DNA of 64,000 nucleotides, taken from Myxococcales bacterium. GTDB taxonomy: Bacteria > Myxococcota_A > UBA796 > GCA-2862545. Both the position numbers and the translations under genes were made by a program. The stretch is from NCBI GenBank assembly GCA_019634415.1, contig JAHQVJ010000116.1:1-64000 (forward strand), written 5' to 3'. Below the pieces are notes generated by a model. That model was not told the DNA's origin, did not search any database, and saw only the letters and a program-made list of their open reading frames with translations. Shown here piece after piece: positions 1 to 8,535 of this stretch (position 1 is the first letter of the stretch; each line of letters begins with the position of its first letter).

Positions 1-590
1 AGGGCCACGTCTGCGGTGAGCTGACCGCGCCACAGGTACGTGACCGTCAGTGCGGTGCCGAGCACCACCCACACCAGCGAGATGGTGGCGCGAAAGGCCT
101 GCTTGTCGAGGGGCTCCCGCGCCATCGCCCAGACCAGCGGCGGCCCCCCAGTGCCGTAGATCCCGTGCACCACGCCAGCCACCCCCAGCGCCACCGCCGA
201 GGCGACACGCGCCCGCGGCGCCTCAGGCTCCGGTTCACCTCTCGCTGCCCGCATCGCCCACAGCTCTCGCACGGCCAGCAGCAGGATCCCCACCCCCAGC
301 GCTGGCTTCATCCAGCGCTGCTCCTGGGCTCCCACCAGCGCCACGCTCACCGCCATGCCGAGCCCCATCCATGGCAGCACCCAGCGAAGCAGTAGACCCC
401 AGGCCATGGCCTGCCGATACCGCACCGAGATGTAGGACGTCTGCAGCAGCGCGAGCGGGATCAACATCGCCGTGAGCTCGGGGATGCTCCACATCCATGC
501 ACCCAGCGTCACGCAGACGAGCATCGCCCCGAAGCCGATGGCGGTCTGGATCGAGGAGGCGAACAGCACCACGACGGCCAGGTAGGCCAT
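1..590 (-). CDS. TSUP (TauE/SafE) family membrane permease, 3'-truncated by window edge
   Basis: The frame opens at an ATG (590) and runs off the left edge without a stop, giving 196 codons. The product is almost entirely hydrophobic helices. It carries the two signature stretches of the sulfite exporter TauE/SafE (TSUP) family: IQTAIGFG at residues 14-21, in the first repeat, and HGIYGTGGPP at 142-151, in the second repeat. Family members are inner-membrane permeases exporting or importing sulfonates, sulfite or related small anions; the substrate cannot be read here. The start lies 20 bases after the stop of the upstream AAA+ gene, so the two are probably co-transcribed. A GGAGG lies about 24 bases upstream, so a slightly earlier non-ATG start is possible. 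Confidence 0.8.
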   Translation of the reverse strand, partial: MAYLAVVVLFASSIQTAIGFGAMLVCVTLGAWMWSIPELTAMLIPLALLQTSYISVRYRQAMAWGLLLRWVLPWMGLGMAVSVALVGAQEQRWMKPALGVGILLLAVRELWAMRAARGEPEPEAPRARVASAVALGVAGVVHGIYGTGGPPLVWAMAREPLDKQAFRATISLVWVVLGTALTVTYLWRGQLTADVA

Positions 591-610
591 GGGCGCCCAG
601 TCGAGATCGG

Positions 611-3421
611 TCAGCGAACCTCCCACGCCTGCAGGAACGACTCCAGGTTCCCGCGCAGCACGTCCTTGAGGTTCGGCGTGGACACCTGGGTGCGCGGATC
701 CTGGACCGCGCCGCCGCGGATCCCATAGCTGCGGGCGATGTCGAGCTGCGGCCTGGGGCTCGCCATGGCCGCGCCCAGATCGCGCGCCAGCAGCTGCAGC
801 GACTCCCGGGCCGTGCCGTACAGCTTCAGCTTCATCCCGCGGCCCGGCAGGTCCAGCTGCACCCGAGCAGCACGCCGCTCGATCACCACGCCCTTGGTCC
901 GGCGCGCGTCCTGGACTGCGGACACGATCTCGTCTTCCACGGTGCCCTCACGGCGCGGGATCACCTCCACCAGCGCGCGCTGCACCTGGCCCTCCGGCCC
1001 GCGGCGGCGGTGCTCGCCCTGCTCCATCTCCAGCAGCCGCAGCACACCGGCCCCCTCGACCTCCATCACCAGGCGACGGGCGATACCGCGCTCCACCTGC
1101 TCGGCCACCACCTCGTAGGCCAGCGCCTTGCGCCGGAACCAGCCGGTGTACATCGCCACCAGCTCCGACAGCCAGTCCGCCGCCTCCACCACGGAGTCCG
1201 CCGGGCTCAGCACGAGCCAAGCGCCGCCCGGCGCCTCCTCGGAGCCGATCTCGAGCCAGCGACGGTAGGAGGTGGCCACGTCGCCCAACAGCCCGGCCAC
1301 GAACGCCAGGTCGTCGGTGTCGTCGTCCTCGAGCCACTGACGCAGGCGAGAGACGGGCTGCAGCAGGCGACCGTCGGCCTGCAGCCGGGCGTCGACGGTC
1401 TTGTAGCGACGCAGCACCTCCTGCGCGTGGTCGCTGTCGTCCCAGAAGCCGGGAGCGGTGCTCGCCTCGATCAGCGTGGACGACTGCTCCTGCCGAGACT
1501 CGGACTCGGCGATGAGGGGCTCGAAGCGCGCGAGCCAGGTGCGCGCCTCCTCGGCCAGCACCCCGCGCTCGAGCGGCAGCGGCCGTACCTCCCCCACGGC
1601 GCCCCCGCGAGCCGTGGCCGAGGGCACCCGCGCCTTGCCCGCAGGCTTCGACACCAAGCGTGCCTCGATGCGATCGTGCCGCACCCCCACCGCCAGGCGG
1701 CTGCCCTTGGGCGGCGTGTCGCGCACGATGAACTCGGCCAGGGTGCCCGCCACGTGACGCTCGATCTCACGCCGCAGGAAGCGCGCGCCCCAGTGCGGGT
1801 GGTAGCCGTGGGCCACGAGCCAGTCGAGCACCTCGGCGTCCACCTCCACCTCGATCTGGCGCCCCTTCAGGCCATCGCGCTGCGCCAGCTCCGACAGCTC
1901 CCGCCGCGCGATGGCGCGAATGCAGGAGCGGTCCAGCGGGTGGAAGTGCACCACGCGATCGAAGCGGTTGATGAGCTCGAAGCGGAACTGGCGATGCAGC
2001 CGCCGGTCGAGCTCGCGATCCAGCTCCCGCATGGAGGTGGCGCGCTCGAACCCCAGCCCCGACTCGCGGAACACCTCCGCCCCTGCGTTGCTGGTGGCGA
2101 TGATGATCATCGAGGTCACGCCGACGGTCTCGGAGCGCCCGTTGATGTAGCGCCCCTCGTCGAACAGCTGCAGGAAGCCGTCGTGCACCTTCTGGTGCGC
2201 CTTCTCGAACTCGTCGAGGAGCAGCACGCCGAACGGGTTGCCCTGCAGGCGCCGCGCGAGCACGCCGCGCTGATCCGCCATGCTGTTGGCGTGAGGGTTG
2301 CCGAACACCGTGAGGGCATGGTGGGGCTCGGCGTACTCCGCCATGTTGATGCGCACGAGCCGGTGGCGATCGCCGAACAGGTACTCGGCCAGGAGCTGCG
2401 CACACCACGTCTTGCCCACCCCGGTGGGCCCGGCGAACAGGAACGTGCCGAAGGGACGCCGCAGATCCGCGAGCCCCGCCTTCATCAGCGCGATCATCCG
2501 CACCACGGCGTCCACCGCCTCCTGCTGCCCGAGCAGGCGGTCCGCCACGAAGCCGCGCACCCCGGCCAGATCCAGATCCTCGTCGGGATCCACCAGGCGA
2601 GGCGGAACGCGCGTGAGCTGGGAGAAGCGCCGCACCACGTCGGCCACCCCCACGGGCTTGATCTCGCCGTTGGAGGTGGTGGCGTCCCCCAGGAAGTCCA
2701 CCGTCTGGCGCATCAGATCGAGGGTCTTGCGCGGGAAGGGCCGATCGCCCATGAACCGGGCCGTGAGCTCGAGGGCGGTGCGCTGGGCCTCGGGCTTGAA
2801 CCCACGCCCCGATTCCGACTCGTACCAGCCGCACCAGGCCCCGAGCAGCGTGCGCATGCGGACCTGGGTGGGCTCCGCCACCGGGATCGCCACCAGGTGG
2901 TCCGTGAGATCCGTCCAGTACTCGATCAGACGCTCGAACTCGCGCGGCAACCCCTCCGCGAGGATCGGATGCTCCAGCTGCGCCACCAGGTGGTGCAGCG
3001 TGGGCTCCCAGTCGAGCGCATAGGCGAGGTGCACGTCGCGGATGAACGGCACGATCGGCGTGGGATGGGTGACGATAGCACTGCAGAGATCGGCGAAGAA
3101 GTTGGTGCCGTCGGAGCGCTCCTTGAACCGCGCCGAGATCGCGCGCAGCGACAGCTGCACCACGCGCGCCTCCTCGAGCATCTTCACGCCCACGCCCTGC
3201 TGAGCGCGACGGATGAGCTCGTAGACGATGGCGGTCTTGCCCACGCCGCGAGGACCGATCAGCACCGGCGATCGCGTGCCCATGGCCTTCAGCACATCTT
3301 CGGCCTGCTCCACCACTTCGTCCACGGCGAACGCGGGGGGCAGCGCCGAGGCGCGGACCGCTTCGGTGAGGTCGCGGTCGATCCAGTCGTCGAGCACCAC
3401 CTCGGAGGGGGTCTGTGTCAT
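611..3421 (-). CDS. Two-domain Clp/Hsp100-type AAA+ ATPase fused to a GGQ-less release-factor-2-like domain
   Basis: The 936-residue protein starts at MTQTPSEV; the open frame extends 47 codons further upstream, but that part looks non-coding. The first AAA+ domain has Walker A GPRGVGKT (56-63), followed by ClpA/ClpC-like D1 sequence to about 275. The second has Walker A GPTGVGKT (331-338), Walker B LLLDEFEKAH (400-409), sensor-1 TSN (443-445) and a sensor-2 GARFLRR (545-551), as in ClpB/ClpA D2. No Clp N-domain or M-domain is seen. From about 620 to the end the sequence resembles class I release factor RF2: APGFWDD (656-662), a VEAADWLSELVAMY block (745-758) and a terminal DPRTQVSTPNLKDVL (908-922) matching the RF2 C-terminus. 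The catalytic GGQ loop is absent, replaced by a short RRTKG segment. I infer an ATP-driven unfoldase or ribosome-acting remodeller with a non-hydrolytic RF2-like docking module. The AAA+ call is secure; the RF2 call is strong but by eye. Confidence 0.88.
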   Translation of the reverse strand: MTQTPSEVVLDDWIDRDLTEAVRASALPPAFAVDEVVEQAEDVLKAMGTRSPVLIGPRGVGKTAIVYELIRRAQQGVGVKMLEEARVVQLSLRAISARFKERSDGTNFFADLCSAIVTHPTPIVPFIRDVHLAYALDWEPTLHHLVAQLEHPILAEGLPREFERLIEYWTDLTDHLVAIPVAEPTQVRMRTLLGAWCGWYESESGRGFKPEAQRTALELTARFMGDRPFPRKTLDLMRQTVDFLGDATTSNGEIKPVGVADVVRRFSQLTRVPPRLVDPDEDLDLAGVRGFVADRLLGQQEAVDAVVRMIALMKAGLADLRRPFGTFLFAGPTGVGKTWCAQLLAEYLFGDRHRLVRINMAEYAEPHHALTVFGNPHANSMADQRGVLARRLQGNPFGVLLLDEFEKAHQKVHDGFLQLFDEGRYINGRSETVGVTSMIIIATSNAGAEVFRESGLGFERATSMRELDRELDRRLHRQFRFELINRFDRVVHFHPLDRSCIRAIARRELSELAQRDGLKGRQIEVEVDAEVLDWLVAHGYHPHWGARFLRREIERHVAGTLAEFIVRDTPPKGSRLAVGVRHDRIEARLVSKPAGKARVPSATARGGAVGEVRPLPLERGVLAEEARTWLARFEPLIAESESRQEQSSTLIEASTAPGFWDDSDHAQEVLRRYKTVDARLQADGRLLQPVSRLRQWLEDDDTDDLAFVAGLLGDVATSYRRWLEIGSEEAPGGAWLVLSPADSVVEAADWLSELVAMYTGWFRRKALAYEVVAEQVERGIARRLVMEVEGAGVLRLLEMEQGEHRRRGPEGQVQRALVEVIPRREGTVEDEIVSAVQDARRTKGVVIERRAARVQLDLPGRGMKLKLYGTARESLQLLARDLGAAMASPRPQLDIARSYGIRGGAVQDPRTQVSTPNLKDVLRGNLESFLQAWEVR

Positions 3422-3528
3422 GGGCGCCCCCTTATCCAACCTGACTGCTGAAACGAGGCCTTCGGTGCTATGGATAGCGGTAGCGAATTCTCGGAGTCGT
3501 GGTGTCGTCAATGGGCGATGGAGGACGC

Positions 3529-4173
3529 ATGCGAACCAGCAATCTCGTGAGGGCCACGGCACTCTTGGCCACCGGTTGCATCATTCAAACCCCCAACCCC
3601 ATCGTCGAGGACACGTTCGGGACCCTCGACGTGAGCTGGCAAGTCGGCGCTTCCGGCTGCGACGACGCTGGGATCACCGAGGTGGAGTTGGCGATCGGAA
3701 ACGAGCGATCCACCTTCCCCTGCAACGCCGGACAGGGCACGTTCGAGCTGGCCTCGGGCATCTACGAGGTCGCCGCGCTCGGGCTCGATGCCGATGGCTT
3801 CGCCCGCTACGAGGGCAGCGTCGACGAGGTGCAGGTGTTCGATGGACAGGCCACCAGCGCCCCCACGATCCGGCTGCAGGCGCGCAACGCCACCCTCGAC
3901 GTCACCTGGCGCTTCGACAACGGCGAGCTGTGCGGACCCAACGGCGTCGACATGATCGACATCGCCTTGTTCCGCGACAACCGCATCGAGGTGTCGCTGC
4001 TCACCGAGTGCGGCGACGGCGTGGAGACGCTGCTCGACGTGCCGGCAGGCGTCTACGACGTCTCTCTGCTGGCCAACGATCCGTCCGGTACGGCCTTGTT
4101 CAGCGGCGACGCCAGCGTGGACCTGCTCGAGGGCGACGTGGGCCAGGCGGACGTCACGCTGACGGCGTTGTAG
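3529..4173 (+). CDS. Lipoprotein with two duplicated beta-domains, function unknown
   Basis: This 214-residue protein begins MRTSNLVRA and has a signal peptide ending in lipobox LATGC, so the mature protein should be a lipid-anchored envelope protein. The ATG at 3529 is chosen over an upstream GTG (3499) because GGAGG sits 4 bases before it and the signal peptide then starts directly. The mature part is two diverged copies of a roughly 85-residue unit. Each opens TLDVSW or TLDVTW, has a paired-cysteine segment, and ends in a GIYEVAAL or GVYDVSLL strand. I recognise no named family. The gene converges with the PAP2 gene, overlapping its 3' end by 20 bases. Confidence 0.75.
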   Translation: MRTSNLVRATALLATGCIIQTPNPIVEDTFGTLDVSWQVGASGCDDAGITEVELAIGNERSTFPCNAGQGTFELASGIYEVAALGLDADGFARYEGSVDEVQVFDGQATSAPTIRLQARNATLDVTWRFDNGELCGPNGVDMIDIALFRDNRIEVSLLTECGDGVETLLDVPAGVYDVSLLANDPSGTALFSGDASVDLLEGDVGQADVTLTAL

Positions 4174-5095
4174 CGCTCGCCTCGGCGGGCGGGCACAGCC
4201 ACGCGATGGTGACGGCAGCGAACACGCCGCCGGCCACCATGTCCGCCAGGTAGTGCCACCCGGTGATGAAGGTGGCCACGAGCACGGCGACGTTCCACAC
4301 GGCCGCCACCCACACCAGCGGCGTCTTGCGCCACACCCAGGTGGTGAAGATGGCCCAGATGGTGTGGAAGCTGGGAAACGCGATGTAGCCGTCGGGCCGC
4401 ACCAGCAGGAAGGGCTGGCCCGTGCGCATGGCGTAGTAGTCCGACAGGAAGCTCGGAGGCGGGACCTGTGGGCCGTAGCCGTAGAAGACGTAGGGGCCCG
4501 ACGCGGGCACCAACACGTAGATCCCACACCCCACGGCGAAGGTGAACGCGATCAGCGCCACCAGCTCCCAGATCGGCCGCAGATCACGCCCCACGAACGC
4601 CCAGTACAGAAAGGCGGAGAGCACCTGCCAGCGCATGGCGTGGTAGACGACGTGCAGCGTGTCGTGCAGGCCCATGCGCTCGGCCCACTCCCAGGCCACC
4701 CGGTGGGTCAGCCCGATCCACTGCTCGGGAGCCGCCAGCCACGCGTCCGCCTCGGGCCACGCATAGGGGGTGAGCACCGCCGAGCCGAGCAGGCCGAGCA
4801 TCGGCACCAGCCGCAGGGCAGCAAACGCCAGGCACACCATGCCCACGAAGTAGGTGAGCCGCGCCATCCAGGGGCGCATGCCCTGTTCGCCGAGGCGATG
4901 CAGCGCCAGCATCCAGGTGGCGGCCACCGCCGCGAAGGCGGGCTGCCAGCCGAGCGCCCAGAGCAGACGCGGATGCACGTAGACCGACCCCGTCCACCAC
5001 ACCGGGATCACCACCATCAGCCACACGAGCACCACCGTGGCGTAGAGGCGAACCGACGTGGACACGGCAGGGTAGTCGCGCTGCAGCAGGCTCAT
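4154..5095 (-). CDS. PAP2-superfamily integral membrane phosphatase/phosphotransferase (Aur1/Ipt1-like)
   Basis: This 313-residue protein has about six to eight hydrophobic segments. The C-terminal phosphatase motifs of the PAP2 superfamily are visible: PSFHT at 241-245 and GWHYLADMVAG at 279-289, providing the catalytic histidines (H244, H281) and D285. The long N-terminal membrane region and the motif spacing resemble the inositolphosphorylceramide-synthase/PAP2_3 branch rather than small undecaprenyl-pyrophosphate phosphatases. It probably removes or transfers a phospho-headgroup on a lipid at the outer face of the cytoplasmic membrane; the substrate is unknown. It reads toward the preceding plus-strand lipoprotein and overlaps it tail to tail. 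Confidence 0.8.
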   Translation of the reverse strand: MSLLQRDYPAVSTSVRLYATVVLVWLMVVIPVWWTGSVYVHPRLLWALGWQPAFAAVAATWMLALHRLGEQGMRPWMARLTYFVGMVCLAFAALRLVPMLGLLGSAVLTPYAWPEADAWLAAPEQWIGLTHRVAWEWAERMGLHDTLHVVYHAMRWQVLSAFLYWAFVGRDLRPIWELVALIAFTFAVGCGIYVLVPASGPYVFYGYGPQVPPPSFLSDYYAMRTGQPFLLVRPDGYIAFPSFHTIWAIFTTWVWRKTPLVWVAAVWNVAVLVATFITGWHYLADMVAGGVFAAVTIAWLCPPAEASATTPSA

Positions 5096-5139
5096 GGCCC
5101 GAACATGCCCGCCCCTGCCCAGCCGGGCAACTCACAGCC

Positions 5140-5310
5140 CTAGCGGCGGTTGCCGTTGATGGGGGTGTAGGTGATCCGCACCACCGCCCCCTCGGGCGCC
5201 CAGTAGTCGACAAAGCGGATCGAGTTCCGCACCGGATCGTAGGTGAAGTCCTGGTCTCGCTCGAAGGGCACGGCGGCGTCGTCGTCCAGCCCCCCCTCCA
5301 GCACCTCCGC
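5140..5310 (-). pseudogene. Severed C-terminal tail of the vWA lipoprotein (downstream of in-frame TAG)
   Basis: Directly after the TAG at 5311-5313 the same frame stays open for 56 codons to a second TAG at 5140-5142. The translated tail contains FTYDPVRNSIRFVDYW and ends VVRITYTPINGNRR. The intact paralogue at 51729-52763 has YTYDEVRNSIVYVEY followed by VVLTYTALSAVP at the same place. The tail is therefore genuine ancestral coding sequence that is no longer translated unless the amber codon is read through. Confidence 0.75.
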
Positions 5311-6096
5311 CTAGATGGTGTCGGCCAGCGGTCGCCGCGACAGCAGGAACTCGAAGTTCCTCGGTGCAGCCTCCACGCCCAGCACGGGCAGCTGCACCGA
5401 CCAGTCCAGCACGTCGCTGTTGGTCAGGTGGAACCCACCCAGCGAGGCACACAGATCGTCGAAGGGCTGCAGGGCCAGATCCGACACCACGGAGAACGAG
5501 CTCGGGGGGCTTCCTTGGGTGAACAGCGCGTGCCAGTCCACGAACTCCTGGGCCGTCACCAGCTCGGATTGATCCGAGCCGCCGTGCAGCACCGCGACGT
5601 GTAGCCCTGCATCGGGCCGCCGGAAGCCGGCGTTGTCGCCGCGCCCCAGCAGCTGCAGCGACGCGTAGACCGCGTCGACGGGCCGAGCCGGCGCTCCTTG
5701 CTCGCTCGTCCGCACCCACGAGGCGAAGACCTCGGCCGGCGCCTCGTCTTCGTCGGTGACGAAGCGCACGTCCCCCGCTCCCTGGAGCCGGCCCCCCTCG
5801 TCCACCGCCTCCATGTCCGTGGTGATCCAGCCCAGGTGGTAGCTCACCCCGCCGTCCGCGAAGTAGTCCACGAAGCTCGGGACACTGGCGAAGAACGCCG
5901 CCTGCTGCGCCTCGGTCACGGCACCCGAGGTGTCCACCACGAAGAGCACGTCGACGGCCGGTCGTTCCAGCTGCACCCGGAGATCCACCTGGGTGTCCGG
6001 GGCCAGGGTGGGCGGGTCGCCCTCCGTCGGATCCGTCTCGGTCGACTCCACCCCCGTGCACGCCAACAGGGCGCCCCACCCCACAACGGCAATCAT
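5311..6096 (-). CDS. von Willebrand factor A lipoprotein, truncated by an in-frame amber codon
   Basis: The ATG at 6096 follows GGGGAG with good spacing and gives signal peptide plus lipobox LLAC (Cys12); the frame extends 23 codons further up but lacks signal-peptide character. A vWA fold starts around DVLFVVDTSG (49-58). The metal-ion-dependent adhesion motif reads DTSGA, so the third MIDAS residue (Ser in DxSxS) is Ala. The 261-residue product stops at TAG 5311-5313, where the paralogue at 51729-52763 has a Glu codon (paralogue GTIEVEV, here DTI-stop-AEV). A single G-to-T change (GAG to TAG) explains this. The family is secreted metal-binding and adhesion proteins; this copy looks recently inactivated or shortened. 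Confidence 0.75.
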   Translation of the reverse strand: MIAVVGWGALLACTGVESTETDPTEGDPPTLAPDTQVDLRVQLERPAVDVLFVVDTSGAVTEAQQAAFFASVPSFVDYFADGGVSYHLGWITTDMEAVDEGGRLQGAGDVRFVTDEDEAPAEVFASWVRTSEQGAPARPVDAVYASLQLLGRGDNAGFRRPDAGLHVAVLHGGSDQSELVTAQEFVDWHALFTQGSPPSSFSVVSDLALQPFDDLCASLGGFHLTNSDVLDWSVQLPVLGVEAAPRNFEFLLSRRPLADTI

Positions 6097-6191
6097 GTCA
6101 CTCCCCTGTAGAGACTTATGCCCTCTGCGGTCCTCGGTCGTCCTATGCATCTGACGGTGGTACATCTCGGGCTCGACGGACGGGAGGCGAG

Positions 6192-7814
6192 ATGCTCATT
6201 GCGTGGATGGGGCTGTCGATGACGGCCTGTACGGGGGACAAGGACACCACGGACACCCCGGTGGAGACGTCGGACACGGCGCCCACCACCGACGGTGTGC
6301 TGGCCGACTGCGCCACCCACGAGCTGCCACCCAGGCCCTTCGACGAGGGAGCCGGCGGACTGCTGTGGGGCGATCTCGCCGCGGACTTCACGGTCGAGAC
6401 GCTGGACGGACCGTGGACGCTGTCGGAGGAGTGGACGGGCTGCGACAGCTACGTGTTCGTCACCTACTTCGAGGGCGGCGAGGGCGACGCGTTGTGGAGT
6501 AGCGACGCGGCCGAGATCTTGGCCACGGGCCCGCGCAACACCCACTTCTTCTTCGTGTCGGAGGAGGGCGGCCGCCAGGCCCGACTGGCGCGCATGGAGG
6601 CGCTGAAGGAGGCCATGGCCCTGGGCCCGGCTCGGTCGGAGCGCGTGCACTTCGTGACCGATCGTCTGACCAAGATCGAGGGCAGCGTGGGCGAGATGGC
6701 CCTCGACTACATGGACTACCTGCCCGACTCCGCGGTGGACATCGGAGCCGATCGCGGCAGCGTGGGAGCGCCGCTGCCGGTGTTCTTCGGCATCGACCGA
6801 GAGCAGCGGTGGGACTCCGGCGGCTACATCTACAACTTCATCGGTGGCTCCCCCCTCATCGAGATGGCGGGGTACCTCGCCCACTTCTACAACCACAAGG
6901 CGGAGCTGCAGCACCGCTTCGATCAGGAGACGGCGACGGAGGTGGTGCTGCTCGAGGACAGCGTCACCGACCGCGTGTTCGTCGTCCAAGCCGAGCTGCC
7001 TGCCGATCTGAGCGGCTTCGACACGGCCGAGTTCGACGTGGGTGTGTTCTGCCCCCACCGCAACCCCTACGCTTGCTCCGAGTGGGATCGCAACGCCTGG
7101 ATCGAGGTCTGCCTCGACGGGAAGAAGTGCGCGGATCGGCGCGAGATCGTGCGGTGGATCACCCCGTACTGGCGCCGCGGCGGCCGCCGCTGGGGCATGG
7201 AGGCCTCGCCGCTGATGGGCCTGCTGTCGGGCGGCACGAACTGGTTCCGCATCGTGATGGGACCGTCCTGGGAGCGCGCCACGGAGCGTCGAGCTCGGGT
7301 CTCGCTGCGCTTGAGCAATCAGGGCAACGACCGCGCCACGGGCGTGGTGCGCGCCTACACCGGCGGCACCTTCAACGCCGAGTACAACGACAACCACCCC
7401 CCCTTCGACTTCGATCTGCCCGCCTCCGCCACATCGGCAGAGCTGGTGGTGATCGTGTCGGGTCACGGACAGGAAGGCACCGAGAACTGTGCCGAGTGGT
7501 GTGACCATCGGCACCAGTTCACCATCAACGGCGTTCAGCTCGAGGAGGTCCGCTCCCAGACGGGCATCGGATCCACCCTGGGTTGCGCCGACGCCGCCCA
7601 GTACGGCGTGTCCCCAGGGCAATACGGCAACTGGGCCCCGCAGCGGGCGTTCTGGTGTCCGGGACTGCCGGTGGCGCCCATCCGGCTCGACCTCACCGAG
7701 CACGTCACGCCAGGTGCCTCGAACCAGCTCACCTACAGCGCCAGCCTCCGCGGCACCCAGCCGCCGGCGGGGGGGAACATCTCGCTGTCGGTCTACGTGT
7801 CCTGGACGGAGTGA
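6192..7814 (+). CDS. Peptide-N-glycosidase F-like lipoprotein
   Basis: This 540-residue protein has a short signal peptide ending in lipobox MTAC (Cys13) and a Thr/Asp-rich linker. The C-terminal half matches the two PNGase F jelly-roll domains: YACSEWDR (293-300), ITPYW (323-327), GGTNWFRIV (347-355), CAEWCDHRH (433-441) and YGNWAPQRAFWCPG (478-491). In characterised PNGase F the Asp of the WDR motif and the Glu of AEWC are catalytic; both are present (D299, E435). The third glutamate, in the TETW region of Elizabethkingia PNGase F, is not obvious here (MGPSW). The N-terminal about 250 residues are extra and unassigned. Predicted role: removing Asn-linked glycans from glycoproteins at the cell surface, as for predatory or host-associated bacteria. 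SD GAGGCGAG precedes the ATG. Confidence 0.8.
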   Translation: MLIAWMGLSMTACTGDKDTTDTPVETSDTAPTTDGVLADCATHELPPRPFDEGAGGLLWGDLAADFTVETLDGPWTLSEEWTGCDSYVFVTYFEGGEGDALWSSDAAEILATGPRNTHFFFVSEEGGRQARLARMEALKEAMALGPARSERVHFVTDRLTKIEGSVGEMALDYMDYLPDSAVDIGADRGSVGAPLPVFFGIDREQRWDSGGYIYNFIGGSPLIEMAGYLAHFYNHKAELQHRFDQETATEVVLLEDSVTDRVFVVQAELPADLSGFDTAEFDVGVFCPHRNPYACSEWDRNAWIEVCLDGKKCADRREIVRWITPYWRRGGRRWGMEASPLMGLLSGGTNWFRIVMGPSWERATERRARVSLRLSNQGNDRATGVVRAYTGGTFNAEYNDNHPPFDFDLPASATSAELVVIVSGHGQEGTENCAEWCDHRHQFTINGVQLEEVRSQTGIGSTLGCADAAQYGVSPGQYGNWAPQRAFWCPGLPVAPIRLDLTEHVTPGASNQLTYSASLRGTQPPAGGNISLSVYVSWTE

Positions 7815-7950
7815 CCCGCTGGGGCGGTGGCCGGCAGGGTCACAGCCCAGGCACATCCCCCGGGCGGAGCGCACGAACGGCCCTTAGTCGACAGCTCGCA
7901 ATGGCTGTGGCCCATGGTCCGTACGCGACGTGGACAGCCCGGAGGCACAC

Positions 7951-8535
7951 GTGTTTCGCTCTGCTCTACTCCTGCTGCTCCTCGCGACCGGATGTGGCTA
8001 CAACGCCATCCCCACCGCCGAGGAGACGGCCAAGGCAGCACTCGCCGAGGTCGGCAACCAGTACCAGCGCCGTGCCGATCTGGTGCCCAACCTGGTGGCC
8101 ACCGTGCAGGGATTCGCCGACCAGGAGCGCGACGTTCTCGTGGCCGTGACCGAGGCCCGCTCGAAGGCCTCGTCGATGCAGCTCGATCCGAACAAGTTGA
8201 CGGATCCCGCACAGATGGCGCGCTTCGAACAAGCCCAGGGTCAGCTCGGCAACGCCCTGGGCCGCCTGCTCGTGGTCGTGGAGAAGTACCCCGAGCTGAA
8301 GTCCAACGAGAACTTCCTGGCGCTGCAGACCCAGCTCGAGGGAACCGAGAACCGGATCACCATCGCGCGACGTGACTACAACGAGGCGGCGCGCGAGGTG
8401 AACACCATGCGCCGCACGTTCCCCCAGGTGATCTGGGCGAACACGGTCCACACCGCCGAGCCCTTCGCCTACTTCCAGGCCAGCGCGGGGGCCGAGCAAG
8501 CCCCCACCGTGGACTTCGGCTCGGGGTCGAATTGA
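7951..8535 (+). CDS. lemA: LemA family lipoprotein
   Basis: The start is the GTG at 7951, preceded by GGAGG with 5-base spacing; an in-frame GTG at 7930 would put that SD inside the gene. The 194-residue product has a hydrophobic leader ending in lipobox LATGC. It then has the long helical LemA body, with QYQRRADLVPNLVATVQGFA near residue 40 and ARRDYNEAAREVN near residue 140, both diagnostic of LemA. LemA proteins are extracytoplasmic helical bundles of uncertain role, usually encoded beside TPM-domain proteins, exactly as here: the next gene overlaps the LemA stop by 3 bases. Confidence 0.9.
   Translation: MFRSALLLLLLATGCGYNAIPTAEETAKAALAEVGNQYQRRADLVPNLVATVQGFADQERDVLVAVTEARSKASSMQLDPNKLTDPAQMARFEQAQGQLGNALGRLLVVVEKYPELKSNENFLALQTQLEGTENRITIARRDYNEAAREVNTMRRTFPQVIWANTVHTAEPFAYFQASAGAEQAPTVDFGSGSN

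Noticed and set aside
497-3451. A 984-codon open frame on the plus strand opposite the AAA+ gene
   Set aside because: It is Arg/His/Leu-rich, has no domain and mirrors the AAA+ frame, a common shadow in high-GC DNA. The minus-strand frame has clear AAA+ motifs and a good start.
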